DNA of 64,000 nt, taken from NCBI GenBank assembly GCA_963805445.1, contig CAWDUI010000011.1:186001-250000 (forward strand), given 5' to 3'. The DNA is from JAENVT01 sp963805445 (GTDB lineage Bacteria > Actinomycetota > Acidimicrobiia > Acidimicrobiales > Ilumatobacteraceae). A program made the translations under genes and the position numbers. The notes beneath the pieces are model-generated. The model was not told the DNA's origin, did no database searches, and saw only the letters and a program-made list of their open reading frames with translations. Shown here in pieces: positions 40,118-49,600 of this stretch; positions within the stretch are counted from its first letter, which is position 1, and each line of letters begins with the position of its first letter.

Positions 40118-40604
40118 AGGCTTCGAAGTCTTCCGGCTTGATCTCGTCGAGAAAATCTCGGAACTCGTCGAGGATCGCTTCGTCCTCGGTCTCTTCGTCG
40201 GCCAGACCGTCGGCAGCAACGAGTCCGACCTCGTCGAGCAACGCCTCTTCGGCATAGATCGTCGCCCCGGTGCGGCACGCGACGGCGATCGCATCCGACG
40301 GGCGGCACGACACGATCGTCGGATGCCCGCTGATCTGGAGGTGCAACTCTGCATAGAACGTGTGGTCGCGGATCTCGGTGACGACAACCTTGTCGAGTGT
40401 GGCCTCGGTGCTGCGCAGCAGCTCGACGATCAGGTCGTGAGTCATCGGCCGCGGGGCGATGATGCCCGACAACGCAGTGTGGATTGCGGATGCTTCCGGC
40501 GATCCGATGAGGATCGGGAGCACTCGGTGCGGGTCGACCTGTTCGCGCAGGATGACCACGGGCGTGTTGGCCGGAACCTCGACACGCACTCCGAGCAGCT
40601 CCAT
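40116..40604 (-). CDS. DUF151 bifunctional-nuclease-family protein
   Basis: 162 residues (ATG 40604; a GTG at 40613 would add three). The family fold is clear in MELLGVRVEVPANTPVVILREQ, VLPILIGSPEASAIHTAL, RPMTHDLIVELLRS, DHTFYAELHLQISGHPTIVSCRPSDAIAVACR and an acidic C-terminal tail. In mycobacteria the homologue Rv1829 sits between two MerR genes, as here. Plant members have nuclease activity; the bacterial role is not settled. Confidence 0.88.
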   Translation of the reverse strand: MELLGVRVEVPANTPVVILREQVDPHRVLPILIGSPEASAIHTALSGIIAPRPMTHDLIVELLRSTEATLDKVVVTEIRDHTFYAELHLQISGHPTIVSCRPSDAIAVACRTGATIYAEEALLDEVGLVAADGLADEETEDEAILDEFRDFLDEIKPEDFEA

Positions 40605-40661
40605 CGCGATCACATCGGGAGCGTACCCCGCGGACCTCGGTCGCCGCGGGTCGGTGCGAGA

Positions 40662-41546
40662 TCAGCCGTCGAGGTGGTGACTGAGGGCCGAGCCGACGAT
40701 TGCCGATCGAAGCTCCCCACCGAGCTCGGCGAGCGAGGTCAACGTCGCCATCGCCTGCTGGCGGGCCTGCGGATTTCGCTGGCGCAACAGGGGCAGGATC
40801 ATCTGCTCGAACAACGATGCCTCGCGTTCGGCGGCCTGCCGCCACGCCTTCAGATGGCGTCCTTCGACACCGTGTTGCATGAAGCCGGCGGCGGCCTGCG
40901 CGATCGCAAGATCACGTTCGGTGTAGAGCGTCGAGGTTCCGCTGCCCTTGCCGGCCAGCAGACCGTACGACTCGAGTTCTTCGAGCTGCGGCGCGGTGAG
41001 ACCGGCGAGGTGGCACAGGTCTCCGGCAGAAAGGTCTTCGTGCCGGTGAACAGCAGGCGCCGGCGCCGCGGCCGGCGCGCGATCGGGTTCGGCAGCCATG
41101 CCGGGGACGGCCCGGGGCTGCGCAGCCGGATGGTGTTGCGTCGACGGAGGTTGATCGATGCGGGCGATGTCGCTGGACTGATCCGCATGACCGGTCTCGT
41201 CGATTCGAGCCTCGTCGTCGACGTCGACCGCATCGGGGGTCGGCACATTGCGGATGCCACGTGGGGGCGTGGTCGGCCCCGTCGGGTCTTCGATCGCGCC
41301 ACTCTCCAACCGATCGCGGATCACGCGCAGCGGTAGGAAGTTCTCGCGCTGCTCGCGCAGGATCACTCGTAGCAGATCGACATCGTTGTCGTAGAACTTT
41401 CGATAGCCGCTGGCCGTCCGTTCGGGATCGATCAAGCCCTGGCTCTCGAGAAAGCGGATCTTGGAGATGGTGACGTCGGGGAACTCTTCGAGCAGGAGCC
41501 CGAGCACTTCTCCGATCGACAGGTAGGGCCGCTCTTGCATGATCAT
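40662..41546 (-). CDS. ftsR: MerR-family regulator FtsR-like (Rv1828/cg1631 homologue)
   Basis: N-terminal MerR-type HTH: YLSIGEVLGLLLEEFPDVTISKIRFLESQGLIDPERTASGYRKFYDNDVDLLRVILREQ. A long proline/alanine/aspartate-rich linker is followed by a second helical domain (DLSAGDLCHLAGLTAPQLEELESYGLL and YTERDLAIAQAAAGFMQHGVEGRHLK). Mycobacterial Rv1828 and corynebacterial FtsR have the same two-domain plan and lie next to garA/odhI; FtsR activates ftsZ. The ATG at 41546 (alternative 41540) lies just after the garA stop. Likely a cell-division or growth regulator. Confidence 0.87.
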   Translation of the reverse strand: MIMQERPYLSIGEVLGLLLEEFPDVTISKIRFLESQGLIDPERTASGYRKFYDNDVDLLRVILREQRENFLPLRVIRDRLESGAIEDPTGPTTPPRGIRNVPTPDAVDVDDEARIDETGHADQSSDIARIDQPPSTQHHPAAQPRAVPGMAAEPDRAPAAAPAPAVHRHEDLSAGDLCHLAGLTAPQLEELESYGLLAGKGSGTSTLYTERDLAIAQAAAGFMQHGVEGRHLKAWRQAAEREASLFEQMILPLLRQRNPQARQQAMATLTSLAELGGELRSAIVGSALSHHLDG

Positions 41547-41550
41547 GTTC

Positions 41551-42039
41551 TCAGCCGTCAGACCGCTCGAAGAACACCAGACGGAACTTGCCGACCTGCA
41601 ACTCGTCACCTTGATGCAGGACGACTTCGTCATCGATGCGCTCGGCGTTGAGATACGTTCCGTTGAGCGACCCGGCATCGCGGACCACGTAGCCGGCGTC
41701 GGTTCGCTCGACTTCGGCATGGCGACGCGAAACGGTGATGTCGTCGAGGCTGATCTCGCTGTCGGGGTGGCGGCCGAGGCGGGTCAATTGGTCATGCAGC
41801 GCGAAGGCATCGCCGGCTTGGGCGCCGGACCGCACGATCAACGAGGCCACGCCGGTGGCGAGGTCGCCGACGCTGACGACAACATCGTCCTCGGGGCCGG
41901 CGGCATCCTGCAACGGATCGACCTTGGCAAGAGTGATGGTGTGGTCGGTCATGCGATCGAGCACGCTGCCGCACGACGAACAGAACCCGGATTCCGGAGG
42001 GTTCCTGTGGCCGCACTGGTTGCAGAACACGTAGGCCAT
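41551..42039 (-). CDS. garA: FHA-domain protein GarA/OdhI-like with N-terminal zinc ribbon
   Basis: 162 residues. It begins with a zinc ribbon, AYVFCNQCGHRNPPESGFCSSCGS, then a linker and a forkhead-associated domain: LTRLGRHPDSEISLDDITVSRRHAEVER, AGSLNGTYLNAERIDD, GDELQVGKFRLVFF. The FHA part closely resembles mycobacterial GarA, which, controlled by PknB/PknG phosphorylation, inhibits 2-oxoglutarate dehydrogenase and activates glutamate synthase. Between ribbon and FHA a short TITLAK segment takes the place of the usual ETTSV phospho-switch motif, so the phosphorylation control may differ. Confidence 0.88.
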   Translation of the reverse strand: MAYVFCNQCGHRNPPESGFCSSCGSVLDRMTDHTITLAKVDPLQDAAGPEDDVVVSVGDLATGVASLIVRSGAQAGDAFALHDQLTRLGRHPDSEISLDDITVSRRHAEVERTDAGYVVRDAGSLNGTYLNAERIDDEVVLHQGDELQVGKFRLVFFERSDG

Positions 42040-42049
42040 CTGCAGGAGA

Positions 42050-42430
42050 CTAACCGTCGATGAGAGCTTGATAGCCAACGGCGTCGAGGAGGCCGTCGAG
42101 GTCGGCGGGATCGCTCATCTCGATCTCGCAAATCCACCCTGCACCGTAGGGATCGGTGTTCAAGGCATCGGGCCCGTCGGTGAGCTCGTCGTTGACGGCG
42201 GCGACGGTTCCCGACACCGGCGCGTAGATGTCGCTGACCGACTTGGTGCTCTCGACCTCGCTGAAGCTGTCGCCTGCCTTGACTGTCGCGCCCAGCGTCG
42301 GGGCCTGGACGTAGACCACATCACCCAGCGCGTCTTGGGCGTAGTCGGTGATTCCGATACGGGCACGGGTGCCTTCGACGGCGACCCATTCGTGATCGGT
42401 GGAATACAGCAGCTGCGCAGGGACCGTCAT
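42050..42430 (-). CDS. gcvH: Glycine cleavage system H protein
   Basis: Lipoyl carrier that shuttles the aminomethyl group between GcvP, GcvT and the L protein. 126 residues: LYSTDHEWVAVEGTRARIGITDYAQDALGDVVYV, then the lipoylation site FSEVESTKSVSDIYAPVSG with lysine in STKS, and NDPYGAGWI-like TDPYGAGWICEIEM. It is followed 10 bp later by garA. This gcvH-garA adjacency is also found in mycobacteria (Rv1826-Rv1827). Confidence 0.95.
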   Translation of the reverse strand: MTVPAQLLYSTDHEWVAVEGTRARIGITDYAQDALGDVVYVQAPTLGATVKAGDSFSEVESTKSVSDIYAPVSGTVAAVNDELTDGPDALNTDPYGAGWICEIEMSDPADLDGLLDAVGYQALIDG

Positions 42431-42441
42431 GGCCACGCAGA

Positions 42442-43029
42442 CTAGCGGGCCACCTCGCGCCCCTCGCGCAGGCTGGCGCGGATCCTTGGGATGTACGTCA
42501 CCGCCGTGTAGTAGCTGAGCACCAGACCGGGGATGCCGAGGATCCACGCGGCGATCTGAAAACCCTGGTGGCCGGGGAACGTCGTCGAGCCGAGCATGAA
42601 GCCGGGAAAGGCGAACATCAGCAGGAATGTTGCGGTCTTGCCCCACCACGTGACGTCGAAGCGCTTCATGCCGAATGCAAGGGTGGCGATCGCGACCGTC
42701 CCGCCGACCAGCACTTCGCGGGTCACCACTGCCCACGCAATCCACAAGGGTGCAGCGTGGTCGATGATGATCCCACCGATGCCCACGATGAACAGCAGCC
42801 GGTCGGCCGTTGGATCGAAGATCTTGCCGAACTCACTCGTCTGGTTCAAGCGGCGAGCCAACCAACCGTCGATCCAGTCCGTCGCCCCGAGCCCTCCGAG
42901 CAGCCACGCCGCGCCGGCGCGGTTGTCGTGGCCGAACAGGATGTACAAGAAGAGGGGGATGCAGCACAACCGGAACAGCGTGAACGCATTCGGAACCGTG
43001 AGGTACCGATTGGGTGCGACGGCTTCCAT
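42442..43029 (-). CDS. pgsA: CDP-alcohol phosphatidyltransferase (PgsA-like)
   Basis: Integral membrane enzyme of phospholipid synthesis, 195 residues. The CDP-OH-P motif is complete: DGWLARRLNQTSEFGKIFDPTADR, matching DGx2ARx8Gx3Dx3D. Transmembrane segments flank it (LLFIVGIGGIIIDHAAPLWIAW; ATFLLMFAFPGFML). It could be PgsA for phosphatidylglycerol phosphate or a related synthase. ATG at 43029; a further ATG at about 43059 would add ten residues. It lies 11 bp upstream of gcvH, so the genes may be co-transcribed. Confidence 0.88.
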   Translation of the reverse strand: MEAVAPNRYLTVPNAFTLFRLCCIPLFLYILFGHDNRAGAAWLLGGLGATDWIDGWLARRLNQTSEFGKIFDPTADRLLFIVGIGGIIIDHAAPLWIAWAVVTREVLVGGTVAIATLAFGMKRFDVTWWGKTATFLLMFAFPGFMLGSTTFPGHQGFQIAAWILGIPGLVLSYYTAVTYIPRIRASLREGREVAR

Positions 43030-43104
43030 CGCGCTGAGCGTACAAGTGCGGCTGCTCATCGCCCGGCATCTCCCCCACCGCGTCCCGCGTCGTACGATCG
43101 GCAC

Positions 43105-43920
43105 ATGACCGATGGTGCCTTGCGTGGAATGGTCGCGTTCATCACGGGCGCCGGCTCGGGGTTGGGCGCCGCGTTCGCCGCGCGCCTGGCGGCCGATGGC
43201 GCAGTCGTCATCGTCAACGACATCGACGCGGAAGCTGCCGCAGCGACCGCGACGTCGGTCGGCGGCGAGGCCGCACCGTTCGACGTGTGCGACTCGGCCG
43301 CCTTCGACAGCGAGGTCGACAAGGCGGTTGCCCGCCATGGTCGGATCGACATCCTGATCAACAACGCCGGCATCGCTCCGACCATCACCGACGCCCGCTT
43401 CGAGGTGGGGATGGCCAACCAGTTGCTGCGGATGGAGGGCCGAATCGCCGAGATGGCCCCCGCCGAACACCTCACGAGCATGAGCGACGACGAGTGGGAC
43501 CGCATGATCCGCGTGCATCTCTATGGCTCGTTCTACGGTTGCCGGGCCGCGCTGCGCCACATGCAACCAGCACGTCGTGGCGCGATCGTCAACATCTCCT
43601 CGGTACTCGGGATGCAGCCATCGGCGGGTGCGGCGCACTACTCGGCGGCCAAGGCTGCTCTGATCGCCTTGACGAAGGCGACGGCGCAGGAGGTCGCCCA
43701 TCTCGGCATTCGGGTCAACGCTGTGTGTCCGGGCTTCATCGACACGCCCCTGCTCGCTCCCTACAACGACATGATGCGCGCCAGCATCGCCATGCGCATC
43801 CCAACCGGAAGGATGGGCACTGCCGAGGAGATCGCCGAGGTCGTGCGCTTTCTGGTCGGGCCGGAGAGCAGCTATTGCAACGGAGATGTCTTTTCGGCGA
43901 CCGGAGGCTTCGTCTCATGA
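43105..43920 (+). CDS. Short-chain dehydrogenase/reductase
   Basis: Intact 271-residue classical SDR. The cofactor motif is TGAGSGLGAAFAARLAADG, then NNAGIAP, NISSVLGMQPSAGAAHYSAAKAAL with the S-Y-K triad, and VRVNAVCPGFI-like IRVNAVCPGFIDTPL. An insert around residues 95-120 (ARFEVGMANQLLRMEGRIAEM) is longer than in standard members. The substrate is unknown; the family includes 3-oxoacyl and steroid dehydrogenases. Its stop overlaps the start of the HIT gene (ATGA). Confidence 0.88.
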   Translation: MTDGALRGMVAFITGAGSGLGAAFAARLAADGAVVIVNDIDAEAAAATATSVGGEAAPFDVCDSAAFDSEVDKAVARHGRIDILINNAGIAPTITDARFEVGMANQLLRMEGRIAEMAPAEHLTSMSDDEWDRMIRVHLYGSFYGCRAALRHMQPARRGAIVNISSVLGMQPSAGAAHYSAAKAALIALTKATAQEVAHLGIRVNAVCPGFIDTPLLAPYNDMMRASIAMRIPTGRMGTAEEIAEVVRFLVGPESSYCNGDVFSATGGFVS

Positions 43921-44316
43921 CCACCATCTTCAGCCGCATCATCGCCGGCGAGCTCCCCGGGCACGTTCGTGCACCGCGACGACCGATGTGTTGCATTCAT
44001 GTCGATCAATCCCCTGGCGCGCGGGCACGTGCTGGTCGTGCCCATCGACGAGATCGATCACTGGATCGACGCGTCCCCTGATCTGACCCGCCATCTTTTC
44101 GACGTCGTCCACCGCATCGGGCGTGCCCAGCAGCGCGCCTTCGATTGTGAGCGGGTCGCGGTGATCATCGCCGGATACGAAGTTCCGCACGCCCACATCC
44201 ATGTGGTCCCCACCGAGCACATGGGGCAACTGTCGTTCGAGAACGCGGCGACGTCTGTCGACCGCGACGACATGGAGGCCGCGGCCGCGGCGATCCGCGC
44301 CGCGCTGGCCTCCTGA
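43917..44316 (+). CDS. HIT-family hydrolase, frameshifted
   Basis: Histidine-triad nucleotide hydrolase-like protein, 132 residues when an extra G near 43961 is removed. MTTIFSRIIAGELPG is in the first frame and TFVHRDDRCVAFMSINPLARGHVLVVPI in the next, ending with the active-site triad EVPHAHIHVVPTEHM. Members hydrolyse nucleoside phosphoramidates or dinucleotides. The gene begins inside the SDR stop codon, so it is translationally coupled to it. Confidence 0.88.
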
Positions 44317-44327
44317 GCGTCGCCTGA

Positions 44328-45044
44328 TCAGTCGGTCGGCTCGATCAGCTCAGCGCCCTTGTTGCGGACGTTGTTGACATCGGTCGAGACCTTGTGCATC
44401 GTCAGGAGGTCGTCGGGTGCGGGCACCAGCAGCCGTTGCAGCTGGGCGACGTCGTTGTTGCCGGGGTCGAGCCACTCGTGCCATGCGGTGGGCGGCAACA
44501 GCACCGGCATGCGGTCGTGCACCGGCTCCATCGTGGCATTCGCCGACGTCGTGACGATGGTGCAGCTGTGCAACCACGGCGCGTCAGGGCCGGCCGTCTT
44601 GTCACGCCAGGTCGTCCACAGTCCAGCGACGGCCAATGGCTCGCCATCGAGGCGGTGGATGAACATCGGCTGCTTGCTCGGTTTGCCGGCCTTGGTGAGC
44701 GCCGCGCCCTCGCTCCCCTGCTGCCACTCGTAGAAGCCATCCATGGGAATGATGACGCGATGCTTCTTGAACACCGATTTGTACGCCGGCTTCTCGGCGA
44801 TCGTCTCGGCGCGGGCGTTGATCATCTTGGAGCTGATCTTGATGTCTTTGGCCCACACGGGCACGAGACCCCAGTGGAACACCTGCAGCGTCGGTTGGCC
44901 GTCCGGCCCCGCCACGACCCCGTACACGTCGTTCGTCGGTGCCGTGTTGAAGTTCTCGGGCAGGGTGGTCTGCGGGTCGAACGAGGCGCCGAAGTATTCA
45001 GCAATGCGCTCGGCCGAACTGGAGGAGACGAATCTTCCGCACAT
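44328..45044 (-). CDS. SRAP-domain protein (YedK/HMCES family)
   Basis: Intact 238-residue protein. The catalytic Cys2 follows the removed methionine (MCGRFVSSSSAERIAEYFG); then NTAPTNDVYGVV, WGLVPVWAKDIKISSKMINARAETIAEKPAY, the RVIIPMDGFYEWQQ box, and C-terminal HDRMPVLLPPTAWHEWL. The family forms a stable crosslink with abasic sites in single-stranded DNA, shielding them from cleavage. No neighbour shows an obvious link; the preceding HIT gene is convergent. Confidence 0.92.
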   Translation of the reverse strand: MCGRFVSSSSAERIAEYFGASFDPQTTLPENFNTAPTNDVYGVVAGPDGQPTLQVFHWGLVPVWAKDIKISSKMINARAETIAEKPAYKSVFKKHRVIIPMDGFYEWQQGSEGAALTKAGKPSKQPMFIHRLDGEPLAVAGLWTTWRDKTAGPDAPWLHSCTIVTTSANATMEPVHDRMPVLLPPTAWHEWLDPGNNDVAQLQRLLVPAPDDLLTMHKVSTDVNNVRNKGAELIEPTD

Positions 45045-45076
45045 CCCGGCCTACCGTAGCGGCAGCCGGACCGGGT

Positions 45077-46660
45077 TCAGCCGAAGGATGTCACCCAGGA
45101 GTTGATGGCGTATCCGCCGGTCTGGTTGACCTGGATCAACGCCGTCGCGGTGACCCGAGGCTGGGCGCTCACCGTCTGGCTGACGATCTTGAAGGTCTTC
45201 TGGACGACCGAGTTGAGCAGTCCGATCTGCAGGGCGTCCGGTCGGTCGGCCGACACTCCGATGGTGCCGGTCAGTACACCGCCGCCGAGTGTGATCTTCT
45301 TGTTGGCCGTCATGCCGCTCGCAGTGTTGAGCGAGACCCCGCCTTGGGGCACCGCGATGTAGCCGGGGATGTTGACTTTCACCGTCGCTGTGGTCGTGAG
45401 GTTGATGTCGATGATCGGGCAACCTGCTGCCGGCGCGGCCGGTGGCGGTGCGCACGGGAATGCACTGGTCGGCACCGTCAGTGGGACGAGGGTCGAGGCT
45501 GTGAAGTGCTGATTCAGTGGTTCGACCGGCGGTGAAGCGTAGACCTTGCTCGCTGGAACGTGCAGCAGGCTGGGCACGTCGAGATCATTGGTCACCGCGC
45601 CGGCGGCGACGCCGTTGACCGACATGATGGCGACGTTGTTCATGATCTGGTCGGGGTCCGTGGGGTCGACCAAGCGGCGGTTGAACGTGATGTCGATGCT
45701 CTTGCCCGGCGACGTTGGCGTTGCCGTGTCGATCATCAAGCGGCCGAGCGCACCGAACACGAACGTCGCCCCGACACCGTTGCTCGTGGCATCGGCATAG
45801 CCCGCATCGGCCACTGCCACCGCATCACTGTCGATGCAGCCGTCGGTCGCACCGGCGCCGATGACGACCTTGGCGCTTCCGCTGAAACGCACGGTCTTCT
45901 CGAAGTAGTACACACCCGACACGAAGTAGACCGGAGTGGTTCCGGTGATCACGACGTCGTCGACGTAGCGGCCGGGGAAGTACACCTTGCAGGTGTTACC
46001 GCCGCCGACATCGACGTTGTAGCCACCCGCATAGCCGGGGGTGTCGATCACCGATGGCACGTACGGAAGGAAGATCTTGCTTCCGATGGACGAGTCGGTC
46101 GCGTCCACCAGCCAGTCGGTCGAATTGGGTGCCGCATTGTTCGGGTACGTCCGGCCGCACGGCAGCGATTCGGTGATGGCGCTCGTGCACCACAGCTGCG
46201 AGATGGTGCCGTCGAGGTCGGGCCGCGAAGGCGGAGCCACATACGGCGGCGGGATCGCCGCGGACGCACCAACCAGCGTGGTGGTCAGCGCCCAGCGAAG
46301 GTCGGTGGGAACCCACTGCGAGGCGTTGTTGGTGGTGGTGCACTTCGTGGTGATGTTGAGCCCGGGTGGCACCGCCAGATTGATTGCGGACGCATCGGTG
46401 GCACCTGAGTTGGCGCACGCCGAGTACAACCCTGCGGGGTCGTACAGGACCGATCGCAGACCACCGCGAACGACCTCCGACGAGTTGGCGCCCTCGATGC
46501 GCAGCCGGCTGGCCTGGTTGACCGTCATGAGGTACGTCATTGTCGGCAGGACGAAGAACGCCCCCACGATGATGACGACGAGAGCCAGGATCAGGGTCGA
46601 GCCCTCGTCTTTGTGGGCAGCCCTCGTGCCTCGATTGCTTCTGATCCGCTTGGTTCTCAT
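45077..46660 (-). CDS. PilX-like minor pilin / pilus assembly protein
   Basis: 527 residues. A basic leader (KRIRSNRGTRAAHKDEG) precedes one hydrophobic helix STLILALVVIIVGAFFVLP, resembling the N-terminal anchor of PilX-type minor pilins, without a glutamate at +5. The rest is a large secreted region of beta-rich, Gly/Ser/Thr/Pro-rich sequence with scattered cysteines (LWCTSAITESLPCG; GNTCKVYFPGRYVDDVVITG), and strands that look like a right-handed beta-helix near VYYFEKTVRFSGSAKVVIGAG. It overlaps the stop of the giant VWA pilin and is the third gene of that operon. Intact. Confidence 0.72.
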   Translation of the reverse strand: MRTKRIRSNRGTRAAHKDEGSTLILALVVIIVGAFFVLPTMTYLMTVNQASRLRIEGANSSEVVRGGLRSVLYDPAGLYSACANSGATDASAINLAVPPGLNITTKCTTTNNASQWVPTDLRWALTTTLVGASAAIPPPYVAPPSRPDLDGTISQLWCTSAITESLPCGRTYPNNAAPNSTDWLVDATDSSIGSKIFLPYVPSVIDTPGYAGGYNVDVGGGNTCKVYFPGRYVDDVVITGTTPVYFVSGVYYFEKTVRFSGSAKVVIGAGATDGCIDSDAVAVADAGYADATSNGVGATFVFGALGRLMIDTATPTSPGKSIDITFNRRLVDPTDPDQIMNNVAIMSVNGVAAGAVTNDLDVPSLLHVPASKVYASPPVEPLNQHFTASTLVPLTVPTSAFPCAPPPAAPAAGCPIIDINLTTTATVKVNIPGYIAVPQGGVSLNTASGMTANKKITLGGGVLTGTIGVSADRPDALQIGLLNSVVQKTFKIVSQTVSAQPRVTATALIQVNQTGGYAINSWVTSFG

Positions 46661-49600
46661 CCGTGGTAGCTCACCATCTGTGTGCACGAGATTGCTTCGT
46701 TGGCGTGGACGACCAACGTGATGCTGGTCCACGCCGTGTGATCGGGTACGGGGGTCTCGGTGAATGGATATGGCGCGGCCTTCGACTTGCACGACCAGCT
46801 CACATGCGACCAGGCCGAGAGGTTGGTGAACTCCTGAGGAGTGATCGTGATGGTCTTGGCGTTCTCTCCGGGGAAGGCGACATCGAACGTGCCGCTCTTG
46901 AACGCCGAGGAGGTCTTCACGACGGTGTTGTCGGTGGAGTTCTGGTAGGTGAAGGGGTCCTTGGCGCCGAGGTTGTCAGCGGTGTTCTTCGTCTGCAGTG
47001 TCACCGTTCCGCCGCACTCCCCCAGCACGATCTTGTCGAGCGCCTGGGCGAAGTACGAGTAGTCGGGCAAGGCGAACACGTCCGCCGCAGTCGCCGCGTT
47101 GTCGGCGTACGGTGCACCGCCGGCTGGGGCGTCGACACGGTTGTACGCACCGGTGTTGCCGGTGAGGTCACCGACCACCACGTTGCCGAGGAGGTCGATG
47201 GCGGACGTCGGCTTGGTCGTGATGTCGTAGGTGGAGAACGGCGCGGTGTAGCTCTTGTACGTCCGCCAACCATCAGTGTCGTCGGTGGTGGTGTTGCTGG
47301 CGTTGTACTGGGTCTGCGTGACTGCTGTCCAGGTGGTCGGGAGTGGCGGTCACCGTGGTCTTCCATCCGTCGTTGCTGGACGAGCTGGTGTTGCCGCTGT
47401 CGTATGCAGCCTGCGTGGTCGTTTCCCACAGGTCGTACGGTGACGAGTACACGTTGTACGTCTGCCAGCCATCGGTGGCGTCGGCCGTGGTGTTGCTGGC
47501 GTTGTACTGGGCCTGCGTCACGGTCGTCCACGATGTGCTCGTCGCCGTTTGCCGGGTCCGCCAGCCGTCACTGCTGTCAGGGGTCGAGTTGTTGCCGGGC
47601 GTGTCATAGACGGCTTGCGTTGTCGACGTCCAGGTGTCGTATGGAGCGCTGTTGACGCCGCGGCTTGCCAGCCGTCACTGGCGTCGGCCGTGGTGTTGCT
47701 GGCGTTGTACTGGGCCAGCGTCACCTCGGTCCAGCTGGTGCTGGTGGCCGTCTGGCGGGTTCGCCAGCCGTCGGTCTCGGCCGCGACCGAGTTGTTCCCG
47801 GCGGTTTCGTAGGTGGCTTGCGTCGTGGACTCCCAGGTGTCGTAGGGCGAGGAGTAGAACTTGTTCACTTGCCAGCCGTCGGTGGCGTCGGAGGTCGTGT
47901 TGCTGGCGTTGAACTGTGTCGCTGTGACAGTTGGTCCAGCTGGTGCTGGTGGCCGTCTGCCGGGTGCGCCAGCCGTCGGTCTCGGCCGGGACCGAGTTGT
48001 TGCCGGCGGTGTCGTAGGTGGCCTGCGTCGTCGATTCCCAGCGTGTCGTACGGCGAGGAGTAGACGTTGACGGTCTGGAAGCCGTCCGACGCGTCGGTCG
48101 TGGTGTTGCTGAGGTTGTAGTCGTCGACCGAGATCGAAGTCCACGGGGTCGCGGACCCGCTGGTTGTCGTGCGCACCCCATCGGCTTGCCCACTGGCCGA
48201 ATTGCTGTTGTCATACTGCGACGATGTCATGGTGGTCCAGCCGCCGGGTGTGCCGGTGACACGGATCCTGTGGCCGTCGGTCTCGTCGGGCGTCGAGTTC
48301 TTGCTCAGGTAGTTCGATGCCGACTCCGACGACCAGCCGCTGCCGCTCTTCTTCTCGAAGGCGACGCCGGTCGTGGCGTACTGGAAGACAACGTTGTTGC
48401 CACGCTGATAATCGAGGTGGTAGCCACGCTCGTAGACGACGTTGTTGCCGCGCTGATAGGTGGCGTGGTAGCCACGCTCGTAGACGACGTTGTTGCCACG
48501 CTGATAGCCGGCGTGCGAGCCTCGCTCGTAGACGACGTTGTTGCCGCGTTGGTACCCGAGGTGGTACCCCCGTTGATACACGACGGAGTCAGCACGGTCG
48601 TAGGCGATGTGGTAGCCGGCACTCGCCGTTGTCCAGTTCTCGTAGGCGGACGACGGTGTGTGCGTCGTCGTGTTCGTCGGCAGCGTGCCGACGAAGATGC
48701 CGATCACGTCGACCTTGCCGCGATCGCGCACGATGCGCTCGGCCCGGTTCCAACCGATCTGCGAATAGGACGAACCGGTCGAAGCCGGCAGGCCGGCGTC
48801 GAGCGGATCAGCGGTCACGGCAAGCGTCGACGACGTGGCGTTGAGGCGGCTGTACGTCGGCACGCCGTCGGTGAAGAAGATCACCTTCGCCGGCATCTGT
48901 GCCGGGATGGTGCCGTCGACGTTGCGGAGCATGCGCAGGAAGCCGTCCTCCCAGTTGGTGCCGCCGTTCTGGCGGATGCCGCTGGACGAGTTGGCGGGGT
49001 CACCGATGAGGTTCTTCAAGGCCGTGACATCGCTGTCGACCAGCATGTCGTACCACTTCGGCTCGCCGGCGGAGGAGCCGAGGATGACGCCGGTGGTCGC
49101 GAAGGTGACGATCTGCAACTTCACGGGCGTGCCGGCAAACTCGTCGAGGAAGCTGCGGATGCCTCCCTTGATCGAAGCCATCTGAGTGTTGGTGATCGAG
49201 TTGGACGTGTCGACGATCATCCCGATGTTGCCGCCACATCGGGACCGAGCCGCAGTGAAGGTCGGCGCACCGGTGAGATCCTCGGTTGACAGGTCTGCCT
49301 GTCGGTTGGTGCCGCCGGCGCTGAGGAAGATCTGGCTCTGGCCACCACTTGCGCTGGAGCCGCCGCCACCACCGTTGACGGTCACGACGACGCGTTGGCC
49401 GTTCTTGTTCTTGAGACCTGGGTCGACGATCGGAGTCGCGTCGGCGCCACTGGTGTCGAGCGGGTCGGTGGCCTTGCTGACGGTGATGATCCAGTCGGGC
49501 TTGGTAACCCCTGGGATGAACGTGACGCCGACCGGTGGCGGCGTGAGATCGTGCAGCACGATCTGGCTGTTGCACGTCGGCGGGTCGGTGCCGACCGTGT

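Noticed and set aside
46657..48214. Several shorter minus-strand ORFs rich in arginine, histidine and glutamine within the giant pilin
   Set aside because: They are out-of-frame readings of the 58-residue repeats; the repeat period allows the true frame to be followed through.
48391..48590. CRISPR-like array of regular 48-bp units
   Set aside because: Units are directly adjacent without unique spacers, keep a reading frame and encode a clear peptide repeat.
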